From contig NW_006920427.1 in NCBI RefSeq assembly GCF_000344685.1, forward strand, positions 518,296 through 569,937: a DNA stretch of 51,642 nt, given 5' to 3'. The number at the start of each line of letters is the position of its first letter. Positions within the stretch are counted from its first letter, which is position 1. Below the pieces are notes generated by a model. That model saw only the letters and a list, made by a program, of their open reading frames with translations, was not told the DNA's origin and did no database searches. Of this stretch, positions 1-11,156 are shown one piece after another. A program made the translations under genes and the position numbers. This DNA is from Gloeophyllum trabeum ATCC 11539 (Eukaryota > Basidiomycota > Agaricomycetes > Gloeophyllales > Gloeophyllaceae).

Positions 1-774
1 CCGAGGTGAGCTGGCTACAGCTGCATACGTACGCGTTCTGGTTGTAACCATTTCCGGAAGTTGATAAGTTCGTCGACGAGAAGTGCACCGGTGACTACGC
101 GCGCTATGACAACAAACGGGTGATCAGTCCGTCTGCGTTAAACACGAATAGAAATAGAAAAAACGACTCAAAAAAATGTGAGGTCGCTGATTAGATAAGC
201 GACACCACGGAAAGTCTTCAACGTTCGAGTCTCTCACAGGGATGAGTAGCAAGAGATTCGTGTTCGAAAAAGACTTAGGTATGAGGTACATGGGCTGGGC
301 TTTTATACTACGAGATTACATGTACCGAATAGAAGAGATAGAGACAGAAAATAGAAGAATACGAGAAGAGACGAAATGAATGCGAAGAGGATTAACTCGA
401 AGGCTCCGAAGGAGCCGTATAGCTTAGAGTCCGAATATAGTAGCGAGTAGCCGAATAAGGAATCTACTGGCCGAATACGGTAGCGAGCGCGGGTGCGTAT
501 CCTTACAATAACGTACGCGCTGAATGCGCAAGAGCGCATAGAACCTCATGTACACAATTCCTTTAAAGTGGGGGGGGGGGGGTCGAGGCACTAAATGTGG
601 CCCAGTAGAAGCCTTACTGGGATCAAAAATCACGCTGAGAGAACTGTAGCTTTTCAGACTGTCTCCTACTGTCAATGTACCCGTTGGTGCGTACAGCGCT
701 TTGCCCAGTCATATATAATTAGACATCCGCGTCTCGCGCCCGGCTGTTTGCTTTGGTTCCCACAGTCACGCCAA
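1..774. other. gene-free left edge
   Basis: I see no gene here. The stretch at 320-420 is purine-rich and a run of about a dozen G residues lies near 571-582. Short frames on either strand show no recognisable domain. A tRNA B-box-like word near 223-231 was checked and has no matching stems. Confidence 0.5.
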
Positions 775-1388
775 ATAGTGACCGGTGTCCCGCCCACTGC
801 GGGCAGAGACCGATGTCCCGCCGGCGAGCATGCTATGAACATGCCCCGGTTGGGAGAACACTTTCCTAAAATGGTCTTTGTTGGACCATGACCTGGACAT
901 GGAGAATGTCCTTTGAATGAACAAAGGCAGGTCCGCGGGACATTTACTATGGTCTCTAAAAATCAGGGGACATTTGATTGACATTGTTCTCTCATTCTTT
1001 ATGTCTCTGCCAAGTCCCACTCCGGAGCATGCAAGGAAAGTGTTCTCCCACCTATTTCATGAATGACGAATGTCCGGTGGCGGGACATCGGTGCTTGCCC
1101 GCTGTGGCCACCGGTCATTCATCTTTCACGGCAAGGGTGGGAGAACACTTTCCTAGGATACTCCGTAGCGGAACATGATACAGACATAAAGAATGAAAGG
1201 ACAATGTTAATTAAATGTCCCCTGATTTTTAGGGACCATAGTAAATGTCCCACAGACCTTTCTTTGTTCACTCAAAGGACATTCTTCAAGCTTATGGTCC
1301 AGCAAGGACCATTCTAGGAAAGTGTTCTCCCATCAGGAAGATGTTCCTGGCATGCCCACCGGCGGGACATCGGTCTCTGCCCGCAGTG
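775..1388. mobile_element. fold-back (nested inverted repeat) element
   Basis: Three related segments alternate in orientation. An inner unit at about 778-1118 starts GTGACCGGTG and ends CACCGGTCAT, with long inverted ends containing GGGAGAACACTTTCCTA. An outer palindrome pairs about 795-1010 with about 1185-1388: both arms carry GGGCAGAGACCGATGTCCCG, the GGGAGAACACTTTCCTA block and a stretch around GGGGACATTTA read in opposite directions. No transposase is present, so this resembles a non-autonomous fold-back or MITE-type element, perhaps two copies nested or rearranged. I could not identify a clear target-site duplication, so the ends are approximate. Confidence 0.75.
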
Positions 1389-1730
1389 ATACTGGAAGAG
1401 AAGATAGCGGTAGAGTGGTGGGATCGAGTGCTATACTTGTAACCCGACGCACTGCGATCTTTGATTGCGCCGTGTCCCTATTTATACCCGAGATTGCGTT
1501 CAAGTCGGGACCCCTCGCGTTCAAGTCTGAGCGAACACACCCAACGCATCTAAGGTGGGTCCCGTCTCCTCTCGAGCCTGAGCCCTGAGCTGCCAGTGGG
1601 TTCTGAACCGACCTGCTCGTAGAGATCGACGGTGCTTGCCACGCCTCGATATTCACAACTTAGCCGTGAGCAAGACCGTAACTACAGCCTCTAGGCGAGA
1701 AAGAGGTGGCTGGCAACAGGACACTTGCAT
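1389..1730. other. promoter region of the first F-box-like gene
   Basis: No gene seen. This is the leader and promoter of the plus-strand F-box-like gene that starts at 1731. I find no clear TATA box. Confidence 0.4.
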
Positions 1731-3056
1731 ATGGGCTGGCATAGGGGGCTGCTGGTTCCGCGCAAAGCTGGCCGATCTAGACAAAGAGTGTTGACGGACC
1801 CGGAGGGATCCGGGCAGGCAAGGCCACATCTCCCGCCAGAGCTGTGGCTCCATGTCTTTGATCTCGCCACGGACGTACCGGGCGCGCTGGGGCTGGAAAC
1901 ACACAGCCACGACCCCTTCCAGCTGTCCCAGAGCATATCCGGAAGGGAGCCGCAGAGCTTGCTGCTGGCGTCCATGTCAACCAAGCGCGCGCTGGTGCGC
2001 GTTTGCCGGCAGTGGAGAGTACTTGCGACGCCCGTCCTTTACCGCGTCGTCATCGCGAACCACAAGTGGGGGCTGCGAGCTCTGCGCCGAACGCTCGTCG
2101 GCGGGGACAACGAGAGGGCCACGCTGCTGCGAGCGTGCGTCGTGCGGTTCTACTGCATATTCGACGGCCACCGCGCGCCGACGGATTATCTCTACCCATA
2201 CGAATATCTCGCGGAGATCATCCGCGCACTTCCGAACCTCGTCAACTTCACTGTGCGAACGCAAGAAGAAGAGTTCCTGCCGTGGTACGCTGGGGACACC
2301 ACCGTGCCCGCGTGCGTGCTGGAGGCCTTGGCGGAGCGCGGCGCGTCGCTGCGCGTCCTGGAATGGGATCGCGACGTGAGCCTCTGCGCGCGGTTCGACG
2401 AGCTGCGGGGGATGCTCTCGCACATGCGCGAGTTGCGGGTCCTCAAGATCTGGAAAAGCTGCCCGCGGTATACCGGGAGCCGGGACCCCACGCCCCTGGT
2501 GCTCCCGAAGCTTGAGGTCATCTCGCTCGATGACTTCTCAGAGCACTCGCCGCTCCGCTTCGCCGTCGATCGATTTGAATCCCTCCGGGAATTGTGCTTC
2601 CGCGCCCCGCCGCTGCCGCTGGGTAGATCCCTTGTGTCGCTCGCGTCTGTGGCACCGCAGATCACGCGCCTGACTCTAGGCAGTGCTCCTGACGGGACGT
2701 GCCCCGTCCACGACGCCGTGCGAATATTTCCGAACCTAAGGCAGCTCGTCGCCTGGTACCACGATTGGCACCTGTTCCCGCCGGGCTTGCAGCTCGCCAA
2801 CATCGAGTATCTGGGTCTGGGAAGGGAACTCGCCCGCATACGACCAGTCCTTCATGTTTACGACCGGTTGCTGGACAACCTCGCGTCTATGCAGGCCCGC
2901 AGGCTCGCTGTGGTGCGCTTTGAGGCGCACCGCTTTCGTGCGGATGAATGGGAGAATCTGCGTGTCCGGCGGCCAGAGGTATTCGCTGGGTTCCAGGCGT
3001 TGGCGCGGAGTAGGCGCTTTCGTCTCGAGAATTGGCGCGGTGAAATTATGCTGTAA
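1731..3056 (+). CDS. F-box-like protein, copy A (intact)
   Basis: This is a single-exon gene of 441 aa. I start at the ATG at 1731; the frame is open further upstream only through non-ATG codons. Residues about 34-54 (LPPELWLHVFDLATDVPGAL) match the F-box-like motif seen in many mushroom proteins. It is followed near residue 90 by RVCRQWRVLATPVLYRVVI, the usual second half. The rest is leucine-rich, with repeated L-x-x-L patterns such as LRVLEWD and ITRLTLG, consistent with a degenerate leucine-rich surface. F-box proteins usually dock substrates to SCF ubiquitin ligases; that role is inferred from the family. It is clearly paralogous to the gene at 16442-17737 and to the broken copy at 14900-15695, and it converges on AsaB-like copy 1, only about 250 bases away. 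Confidence 0.8.
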   Translation: MGWHRGLLVPRKAGRSRQRVLTDPEGSGQARPHLPPELWLHVFDLATDVPGALGLETHSHDPFQLSQSISGREPQSLLLASMSTKRALVRVCRQWRVLATPVLYRVVIANHKWGLRALRRTLVGGDNERATLLRACVVRFYCIFDGHRAPTDYLYPYEYLAEIIRALPNLVNFTVRTQEEEFLPWYAGDTTVPACVLEALAERGASLRVLEWDRDVSLCARFDELRGMLSHMRELRVLKIWKSCPRYTGSRDPTPLVLPKLEVISLDDFSEHSPLRFAVDRFESLRELCFRAPPLPLGRSLVSLASVAPQITRLTLGSAPDGTCPVHDAVRIFPNLRQLVAWYHDWHLFPPGLQLANIEYLGLGRELARIRPVLHVYDRLLDNLASMQARRLAVVRFEAHRFRADEWENLRVRRPEVFAGFQALARSRRFRLENWRGEIML

Positions 3057-3304
3057 ATATGCAGACTCATGCATGCAGGTCGGTCATGGTGACTCTGAAA
3101 CGTATGGATAGTGGACTGGATATGCAGTGGCACATTTGACGATCGGCAGAATGACCTTCATCCAAACCCATCACAGTCAGTGAGTTCATTACAACAATTA
3201 AGATTACACGACGATCTAACGAAGTTCCATATACTACAAGTCCCACACATCACACAGGTCGTCAGGCATATTGAAGCCAGTCGACAATGTGACCCATCGC
3301 TAGC

Positions 3305-4234
3305 CTAATCATAGAAAACCAGGGCTCTGAGCTCGATGGATTCTCGCAGGGGAGCATCAGGGGGTGTGGATGGATCCTCAAAGCCAGTATGCGGAGTGCA
3401 TTTGGCAACACCCTCCTTCGAGTCGAAGCTGGAATCATAAGGAAAGTGAGCTCGGCCACATAAACTCGAGTTGCGATCATCCTACCATTTAATCAACGCG
3501 AACTCGTCTGGAGTCATCCCTCGCAAGTACTTCCACTTGTGGTTCGGGTTGTATTTCACGCTCATCGTCTCGCCGTCATAGTCCGGGTACTTGAGCGTGG
3601 TGGGGACGAAATCCGCGGGGTCGACGCTGTTGTAGTCGCAGAAGGCTAGCGGCCAGTCCAGCGCCGGGTTCTTGATCGGGCGCCAGAGGTTGATAATCTG
3701 GAAGCGGCGCTGGACGAGCTGCGGCGCCTCCGACGGCGGGAGGTGCCGGTGTACGCGCGCGATGGACGACGCCTGGGTCTGGTCGACGTGCACCTGCGGG
3801 ACTGGCTGACGTTTGTCGGGCGTGTCCACTTTCACATCGGGTCTGCGCCGTCGGATCGCTGTCAAAGCTACTGTTAGCCCCGCACTTTGCTTTACGAAAT
3901 CCAACGCCTTACTGTGGTCGAAAAGGGCGACTTGGCTGGCGCCGGTGAGTTCCTTGATAAGCTCGATGCTCTCAGGGTAGTACTCTTCCTGAATCTTGGC
4001 GTCGTCGGTGAAGTCGGTGTGTTTCGAGGGCCGCTTATACCATTGGAAGCCATTGTTGTCCAGCGTGAATTCCTGCTCCCTTCCACGTACGTTCTCCACC
4101 TCCATTTCATAAGGCGCAAGGCCGAAATTCTGGATCCGCTCGCCCGTCACGGGGTCGGTGCTGATGTACAGGAACGGCCGGGCGCCGTCCTTCGGAGGCA
4201 CAAAGTAGTAGAGCTTTGCCGTCACGGTCGACAT
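3305..4234 (-). CDS. AsaB/CmcJ-like oxidoreductase, copy 1 of 4
   Basis: Three exons read on the minus strand: 4234-3913, 3858-3486 and 3428-3305, giving 272 aa. The introns are in phase 1 and phase 2, the same places as in the other three copies. The protein belongs to the family of the aspirochlorine hydroxylase/desaturase AsaB, gibberellin GA4 desaturase and CmcJ; relatives such as NvfI are Fe(II)/2-oxoglutarate enzymes. H131-V-D133 together with H214 (in NHKWKY) could form the metal triad; this is inference. Other family blocks are EEYYPESIELIKELTGASQV, RFQIINLWRPI and DWPLAFCD. The first intron is 54 bases and free of stops, so its retention would add 18 residues. A TATA-like TATAAG lies about 75 bases upstream. 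The substrate is unknown. Confidence 0.85.
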
Positions 4235-4308
4235 ATCGGAATCGGTATACCTGAGGGCTCAGCGGATGATTGCGGCGGTTTTGCACTCTCACTGGAAATC
4301 CAGCAGCC

Positions 4309-4315
4309 CTTATAT
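4309..4315 (-). promoter_or_regulatory. TATA-like box of AsaB-like copy 1
   Basis: Read on the minus strand this is ATATAAG, 75-81 bases upstream of the start codon at 4234. Similar boxes precede the other three copies. Confidence 0.45.
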
Positions 4316-4354
4316 CTTCGACCCAATTTTGGGTCATGCTACCATGGAAAGTCC

Positions 4355-4365
4355 GATGACGTGCT
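4355..4365 (-). promoter_or_regulatory. shared upstream word AGCACGTCATC
   Basis: The 11-base word AGCACGTCATC lies 121-131 bases upstream of AsaB-like copy 1. The identical word precedes copies 2 and 3. It contains ACGTCA, a half site typical of bZIP factors. Confidence 0.5.
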
Positions 4366-4709
4366 GCAAGACCATAAATACGCCATTCGGGAGACTTCGT
4401 AGGCTGACTGAGGGCCCAAACCTCCTGTATATGCTTTGTAATATTCTGAAGTGTTCTCCTGATTCCTTGCTGACCGATACACCGGGCAAGTTCCCACAAG
4501 TCGTGGCTCCGCCTCGCTCGGCCTATGATAAGAGGTACATTGTCTGTTGGGCTAATCGGATGTCTCCACCCGAAACTAAATGGCGTCTGCAGCCCGAGTG
4601 ATACATGATATGCAAAATGGCATGCAATGCAAGATGGCAATATCTTAGACAGCTAGCCCAGTGATGTGACAATACTCGTCAGCAACTGCAGCCCGAGACT
4701 CCCCGGTAC

Positions 4710-7700
4710 TCAGGCGAAAGCGGATTTTAGCACAGCTTCCTGTTGAACCCGGTACGTCTTCCCCACCCCCGGGGCAGGCACGGAATCTTCCTTCCTCCCT
4801 CTATACCCCAGCCTACCAGTATATCCCATCGACCGTAGGACATGCTCGACGCGGGGCGCGACGTGCCCGTACGCACCCTGGTTTCGCGGCTCCTCCTGCA
4901 CCCATACAAAATCCTTCGCGCCGGGATACGCGCTCAACACGCCGCGCAGTTCAGCGAAGGGGAAGGGCGAGAGCTCCTCCAGACGCACAAGCGCGACACG
5001 ATCCTTCGCGAGATCCTGCCTTTGCCTGACGAGGTCGTAGTACAATTTACCTGATAAAAAGACAACGCGCTCGACATTCGTCTTGGTTACGACCTGGTCG
5101 TCAAGCACGGGCTGGAACTTGGTCCCTGGCTCGAGCTCCGATAGCGGCGACATGGCTGCCTGTGAACAGACTACCCCTCAAGATTAGATAGTAGGCAAGC
5201 AAGTCGGTACGTACAGGTAGCCGCAGGAGACCCTTCGGAGCTGCAACTATTAGAGGCTTGCGAAAATTGCGCTTCATTTGTCTTCGCAGGAGATGAAAAT
5301 ACTGAGCGGGTGTAGTCGGGAAAACCACGCCCATATTGACGTTCGCACGCTCGCCATCGGCATCATCATACCTGTCGTTGGTCAACTATGGCAGCAGAAT
5401 CGGTGAGCCGACAGGGGAAGCATAGGAAGGTGCGGACTGACTTGCAGCCAGCGCTCCAATCGGGAGGAAGAATGTTCGGGCCCGGCTCCGTCCAAGCCGT
5501 GAGGCAGGAGGAGCACAATCCCGCTCTGCTTCAACCACTTGGCTATATAGGGCATAATCAGCAGAAAGTAATCATGCTTCTTAATGCGCTCACTTTCGGC
5601 AGAAGCAATAAAAGTATCGATGATAATCTAGGACAATCAAGCCAACGCGCAACGCCACGAGCCGAGTGTTGACATACCTGCGCTCCGTTGAAGAAGTCTC
5701 CAAACTGCAACACAGGACTAAATCACTAAGGCTAGCTGCGATGTGACGAACAACCCACCTGAGCCTCCCATATGGGAAGCAGACCCGGTGTTTCCCAGCT
5801 CACGCCGTACTCGAACTGACGAGTTCGTTAGCATGTGAAGCGTAGCATAGTAACAACAACCGACTTACCCCAAGAACAGCGAATTCGCTTAGAGAACCTA
5901 GAGACCGAGCTGAGCATGTATGTAGGGCGCCCCCAATCTGATCGCGTACTGTTTGCTAATTCTAGCTTTCCCTGAGCCCCGAGTTCCCCGTTGAGAGGGA
6001 TGACAACCTTCTCGGACTCTTGGTCCACCAACATGGCGTGACTGCGCACATAGGGTCATTTCCCAAAGGCATAAGCAATATCCGTACGTTAAGCAGACTT
6101 GCCGTTGACTGAAAGTGCCTGCAAGAGCTCAGTGACACGGTGAGAACGGATGTACAGCACACTTACCTCGACCCACGTCTTGGCCTGAAATCCGCACATC
6201 GCAGCCCTCTTGCATCAAGGAGCCAAAGGCCATTGCCTGTATCGGAACCGTGTCGGGTCCAGTCGAACAACTAAACTATACCGACGCACCTCAGCAGTAG
6301 CCCAGTCGAGACCCGTACCCGCCTCCAAACTCTGCAGTCGATGTTTAACATGCCTCTGCAGCCGCGGATGGATTTGCTATCCGCGTACGGATCAGCATTC
6401 TATTCATCGCTCTCATACGCGCAACGACTTACGAAACCTTCGGGTACAGTTACACTGGCTCTACCGATAGCCTTTAGGCTATGCGCGTCGAGCCCAGTTT
6501 CGGGATCCCACAATGCGGACTCGCCCGCAGGCCACACCGTATCCTTCCATCGCCCTTGAGAGAGTGACACCTCGGGCGTGAACTCGGCAACTTGAGAGAG
6601 TTTCTCGTCCAACTGCGCCTTGTACGAGGTCCGCAATGAAGTCGCTTCCTCTCTCGAGATGAGTCCCTCGTCCTACATCCAAATGAGCTCGACCACGCCT
6701 ATCTATGAGACGATATGGCGTGGAGGTGTACACACCACCAAACGGTCTTCGTATAGCTGAGGTACCGACTTGCGCGCTCGGATTTGTCGGTACATCAAAG
6801 GCTGAGTGAACGCTGGTTCATCCAGTTCGTTGTGGCCCCTGTTGACTACCATGAGCTTTGATGCACGATAGCAAGGCCATCAGATGCGTACCAGCGCCTG
6901 TAGACGATCAAGTCTATAATGACATCCTGCATTCGGATAAAACTTCTGGGCATGTTACCCAGTAGCAGCAGCAGTGATTAGCGTACCTTCCGGAAGTAGT
7001 TGCGATATTTGAAAGCAGTATCTACCGCTCGAGCTACATCTGTAGAACGAGGTTACACCGGTTACACTCGGGCCCTTGAGATGGCTCTCACCTTCGGGAT
7101 AGTCACCATTCACATGGAGCACGGGAGCATGGATCATCTTCCCAATGTCGGAGCAGTAGAGTGATGATCTCGCTTCCGAAGCAGGGGTAGTGTATCCGAT
7201 GCTACCAGGAAGACGCTCATAAAGACAGATAAGTTCTCAATACTTGGAAACGTGACGTACTTGTTACTGGCGACCAGGTAGTCCATTACACTGGGTCATG
7301 AGGAGTAGCAGACAGATGAAGCGAAAACACGCACTTGACTACAATATGCACGCTTCCCCCGCTCGTGAAGTGAGGTAGATTGCCTCATGAATCCTACTCA
7401 GCTCCCTAAAAATTCGCACTCTTGCCGAGTACTCACTTAGTCCAAGTGTTTCCATAACCACGCCTTGGCCGGTGAAGCTCGCGTCACCGTGCAACTGCAC
7501 ACACATCACCCTATCGCCGAGCATGCAGTCCTCGGGCGATGTCTTGAGCAACGCGTACTGCTTCGCGCGCGTCTTGCCAAGTGCTACCGGGTTGACAGCC
7601 TCTGCAGGTATGGTGAAGTGAGAAGCAAAGGTCAGGTCCGAACTTACGTACCCAAATGTGAAGGGTTAGGCAGGAGCGAGACCTTGACAGGGTTCAAAGC

Positions 7701-9081
7701 ATCATCATAACGAAGTTCAGGAGATGAAACTTTGTAGAGTCCTTAGCAAATAGAGGAGTTTTTACCAATGAAATAGGTATACCAAGGTGACTTATGACAT
7801 CTCCTGAGACGTCGAATGTTTCCGGGAATTCACTCCCTCCCTTGATCTTATGAAAGAGAGCCGTAGGAGAGTATTGTAGGAGATCCGTTAACAAGTTGAG
7901 CCTGCCTCTGTGAGGCATCGCGAGAATGATATGTTGGATACCGGCTGAATATGCCTTGTAAACACGTCTATTATGCCTGGGCGCTGACGACATTACCTTG
8001 CGACGAGACACGGAAGAGCTCATCAAGCGCCGGGAGCATCGACTCTCCGCCTTCCAGACCATACCGCTTCAGATTCGGGAACTTTACTTGCAGGAATTGG
8101 TCAAATGTCTCGCTACGCGCGAGTAGCTCATGCATCCTCTTCCGCAGATCCGCCGGCGTCTGCCGCGCAGGGTCCTCCGATTCCAGCAAGTTGGAGAACC
8201 AAAGGCGCTCGGTCTTGGACGGTGAGTGCATGTACTCGTACGCAATGCGCCCGACATACACCGAGCGCAGGTACTGCACGATGTCGCGCAGCTTCCACAT
8301 TTGCGCGGCGTCCGACTGCGTGCCCACGGGTGCAGTCCAAATGATCCCGTTGACGTTGTACTCCTTGTCAGAGTCCGTGAGGCCGTACCGAGTAGGGTCC
8401 AGTGCGGCGACGTCGTCGCGCTGCATGAGGTCCAGCGGATCTATGCGCGCCGCTCGGTGCCCGTGCGTGCGCATAGAGTCCACGTATCGCAGAAGGGGCG
8501 CGTTGTCGGTTCTGTTCTGCAGCTGAGCGGGGGTGTCTATGATGTGCGCGGTTAGTGACAAATACGAGCAGTCCATTTACCATCTGTAAGGACTGCTGGT
8601 CTCGCAGGAAATTGGACTCCCATGGAACAGGCTTTCCTACCATGTTTCCGGTGAGCCCAGGGTAGTCAAGGGGATCGTGGAATCGCTATTCCAACACATC
8701 CCCTACAGCATTCCACGCATGCTCTCTCCATACATCCCGCACCACGGTACTCTGTTCAACTCATACGCGATGGCCGGACAGAAGCAATGCTTGGAAAGAC
8801 ATCAGACCTAGACTCGTCCCTGCATAATCGGCCACCTGGTATAGGCTTTCGCTCGCAATGACAATATCTACCGCTGGGATTGGAGCCGCCTACCCCCCCA
8901 CGACCATCCACGTTCAAAGTCTAAATCACTCACAGTCGGGCACAGTTACTTCTCTCGCCTTTCTATACCCAAATGACCCCTCTTGATGAAACCGACGTGT
9001 CAAGACATGAGAGTAGCTGCTGTTCGACCGCGCGACTACAACCGAGCGCCGAGCCCCGATGCTGCACACTGAAGCCTTCAT
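4710..9081 (-). CDS. DHTKD1: 2-oxoadipate/2-oxoglutarate dehydrogenase E1, DHTKD1 type
   Basis: I can splice 23 exons into one open frame of 943 aa. High-to-low: 9081-8934, 8536-8010, 7954-7783, 7741-7652, 7601-7437, 7383-7335, 7266-7261, 7201-7092, 7039-6987, 6926-6892, 6838-6736, 6672-6433, 6376-6290, 6236-6167, 6118-6103, 6041-5950, 5897-5869, 5815-5759, 5704-5678, 5627-5594, 5542-5442, 5385-5215, 5159-4710. The start gives a basic, mitochondrial-type leader. Thiamine-diphosphate E1 blocks follow: [84 protein letters not shown], the YGYR-like N-terminus and the length favour DHTKD1 over the longer KGD1. Expected role: oxidative decarboxylation of 2-oxoadipate in lysine/tryptophan breakdown. 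The exon 2/3 donor (GTCTCG) is weak but is the only one keeping frame. One intron is GC-AG and one exon is 6 bases. Confidence 0.85.
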
Positions 9082-9611
9082 CTTCAAAGCATTTCCTGTG
9101 TCGAGTGAAGATGATGGGCCGGTCAGGGAAAGAAACGAGCTCGATATAAGAGCTCCTGAAATCAATATACGGTCTTACACGTATTCCAGGTATCGTGACC
9201 GGTGTCAGCGCAAGATCCGGTGGCTTTCAGAATCGCTTGTAATTCGCTGTAAAGGTACCGGCGTTGTGGCATTCGTTCTGCCCGTCGACGTCGACGGATA
9301 GCTGCGCTGAAACATCTCGCATTTTATTGATGAAAGATGGCGGAGAATCCCCAGAACGAAATTCACTTCGCACACCCATCTCGCGGTTTCCCGCATGGAA
9401 ATTGGCTCCGCTATATGAAATCTGTTGCAGCGGCAGGATCGCTGTCACTTGGTCACCAACACTTTCCATTTACCGTGCTGCGGGCCGAGTAAGAGGGTAG
9501 AGAAAGAGTATAAAGAGAGCACTTTGTGCAGTATGTTCTATTTCACTCCCTTTCTCTCAGTCTACCAGGCCGACCTGTTCGAAATTGGCCCATAATTCAT
9601 AGCAATACACC
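9082..9611. promoter_or_regulatory. divergent promoter region, dehydrogenase and inositol oxygenase
   Basis: This 530-base gap separates two divergent starts. TATAAAG at 9509-9515 lies about 100 bases before the inositol oxygenase ATG, followed by a CT-rich run near 9543-9563, a typical fungal core promoter. I see no shared operator that I can name. Confidence 0.5.
9509..9515 (+). promoter_or_regulatory. TATA box of the inositol oxygenase gene
   Basis: TATAAAG about 100 bases before the ATG at 9612, followed by a pyrimidine-rich tract. Confidence 0.5.
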
Positions 9612-10816
9612 ATGCCGAGCATCGCAGCGCAAGACGCAAAGGCCTTCGACGAAACGTCGGACGCGATTGACAGTGGTACGTGCAGTTGTAGAATATGCTG
9701 TGTGGCACAGCTCACCTGCGGGCAGTGAACGCACTCAAGGGACAAATCTGGAACACCGCATCCGAGTTCGACGCGTCGAAGGACAAGACACAGTTCCGAC
9801 AGTACGAGGACGCCTGCGACCGCGTCAAGAATTTTTACAAGGAACAGCATGGTCAGATCTGTCTGGCGCCGCTCACTCTGGCCCGGGTCTAACCTCTTAC
9901 TAGAGAAACAAACCGTCGACTTCAACATCAAAGCCCGCGTGGATTTCAAGAGCAAAAAGCGCGCGCGCATGGGCGTGTGGCAGGCGATGGAGATGCTCAA
10001 CACGCTCGTGGACGAGTCCGACCCCGACGTAAGCCGTGTCTTTGCATGCCCGTGCCACCCCAGCTGAGGCCACCCTCAGACGGAACTCTCCCAAATTGAG
10101 CACCTCCTCCAGACCGCCGAGGCCATGCGCCGGGACGGCAAGCCAGACTGGATGCAAGTGACGGGCCTCGTGCATGACCTCGGAAAGCTGCTGTTCCTCT
10201 TCGGCTCAGAGGGCCAGTGGGACGTCGTAGGCGTAAGTCGCCCTTCTCCTCTCCCGCTCAGCGTCCCTGACGACGTCCCGCAGGATACCTTCGTCGTGGG
10301 CTGCAAGTTCTCCGACAAGATCATCTACCCCGACACCTTCGCCGCGAACCCGGACTCTGTGGACCCGGTGTACAGCTCGGAGTATGGAATCTACCAGCCG
10401 CACTGCGGCCTCGAGAATGTCATGCTCTCTTGGGGGCACGATGAGGTGTGATAAGGGTCACGCAACCTCCGCTGATGTCATCTAACCGCTCGAACCTACA
10501 GTATCTATACCACGTTCTGAAGGACCAGAGCACTCTTCCGGAAGAAGCGCTGGCGATGATCAGATACCACAGTTTCTACCCGTATGTGTCTGTATGATGA
10601 TTTTGGTGGCCGCCGCTGACCGTGTGCAGGTGGCACCGTGAGGGCGCCTACCAACACCTGATGAACGAGAAGGACCTGAAGCACCTGGAGGCTGTCAAGG
10701 CCTTCAACCCGTATGATCTATACAGCAAGAGCGACGAGCGGGTTGACCCTGCGAAGCTGCGACCATACTACGAGCAGCTGATTGCGAAGTTCTTCCCTGC
10801 GGAGCTTGACTGGTAG
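9612..10816 (+). CDS. MIOX: myo-inositol oxygenase
   Basis: Seven exons, 9612-9675, 9726-9851, 9904-10028, 10080-10232, 10284-10445, 10502-10581 and 10630-10816, give 298 aa with all junctions in frame. The enzyme cleaves myo-inositol with O2 to D-glucuronate, using a di-iron centre in the cytosol. The family's ligands are all present by position: H113, H137-D138 (VHDLGK), H208 (SWGHDE), H233 ([10 protein letters not shown]) and D266 (FNPYDLY), matching human H98, H123, D124, H194, H220 and D253. Length is close to the animal enzyme (about 285 aa). The start ATG is chosen because it is the first in frame after the CT-rich core promoter. Its convergent neighbour is an aldo-keto reductase, which suggests a glucuronate pathway. 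Confidence 0.95.
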
Positions 10817-11156
10817 ATATATAATCGAGAAGTATTCGCGTCGTCTTCTTTAAGCTCTCGTATTCTATCGCCTACTTGCTTCCATATGCTACGCCCAGTA
10901 TACGTCCGGATTCGTTGTCTTGTACTCAATCTAATCTTTCTGTCTGTGCTCATCTTACCTAGAGAACTTGCTGGTCGGGCATAACCTTCTCTCTTAGATC
11001 CCGCACTCCACATAGAAGTAGAAGATACATGGATCGTGTCACTGTCCCCTGTCTCATCCATATAGCTAGCTTAGAGCCTACTCTTTCTCTTGTGCACACT
11101 AGAGTATAGATCCTTTTATTCATACAAAATAATGATACAGCTTCTTCGTTTCCCAC
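10817..11156. other. convergent 3' region, inositol oxygenase and aldo-keto reductase
   Basis: No gene seen. It is pyrimidine-rich and holds the 3' ends of two convergent genes. Confidence 0.5.

Larger units (their letters stand above)
4235..4709. other. intergenic, promoter of AsaB-like copy 1
   Basis: No gene seen. The part up to about 4412 is clearly similar to the upstream region of AsaB-like copy 2 (13573-13745, opposite strand), including GTCAGCCTACGAAG and AGCACGTCATC. The remainder to 4709 is the 3' flank of the dehydrogenase gene. Confidence 0.6.

Noticed and set aside
200..250. Possible tRNA, from a GTTCGAGTC B-box-like word
   Set aside because: The T stem and acceptor stem do not pair and no A box lies at the right distance.
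5828..7710. Many stops between recognisable dehydrogenase segments, suggesting a pseudogene
   Set aside because: Every break is explained by a short intron with acceptable ends, and the spliced frame is open from 9081 to 4710.
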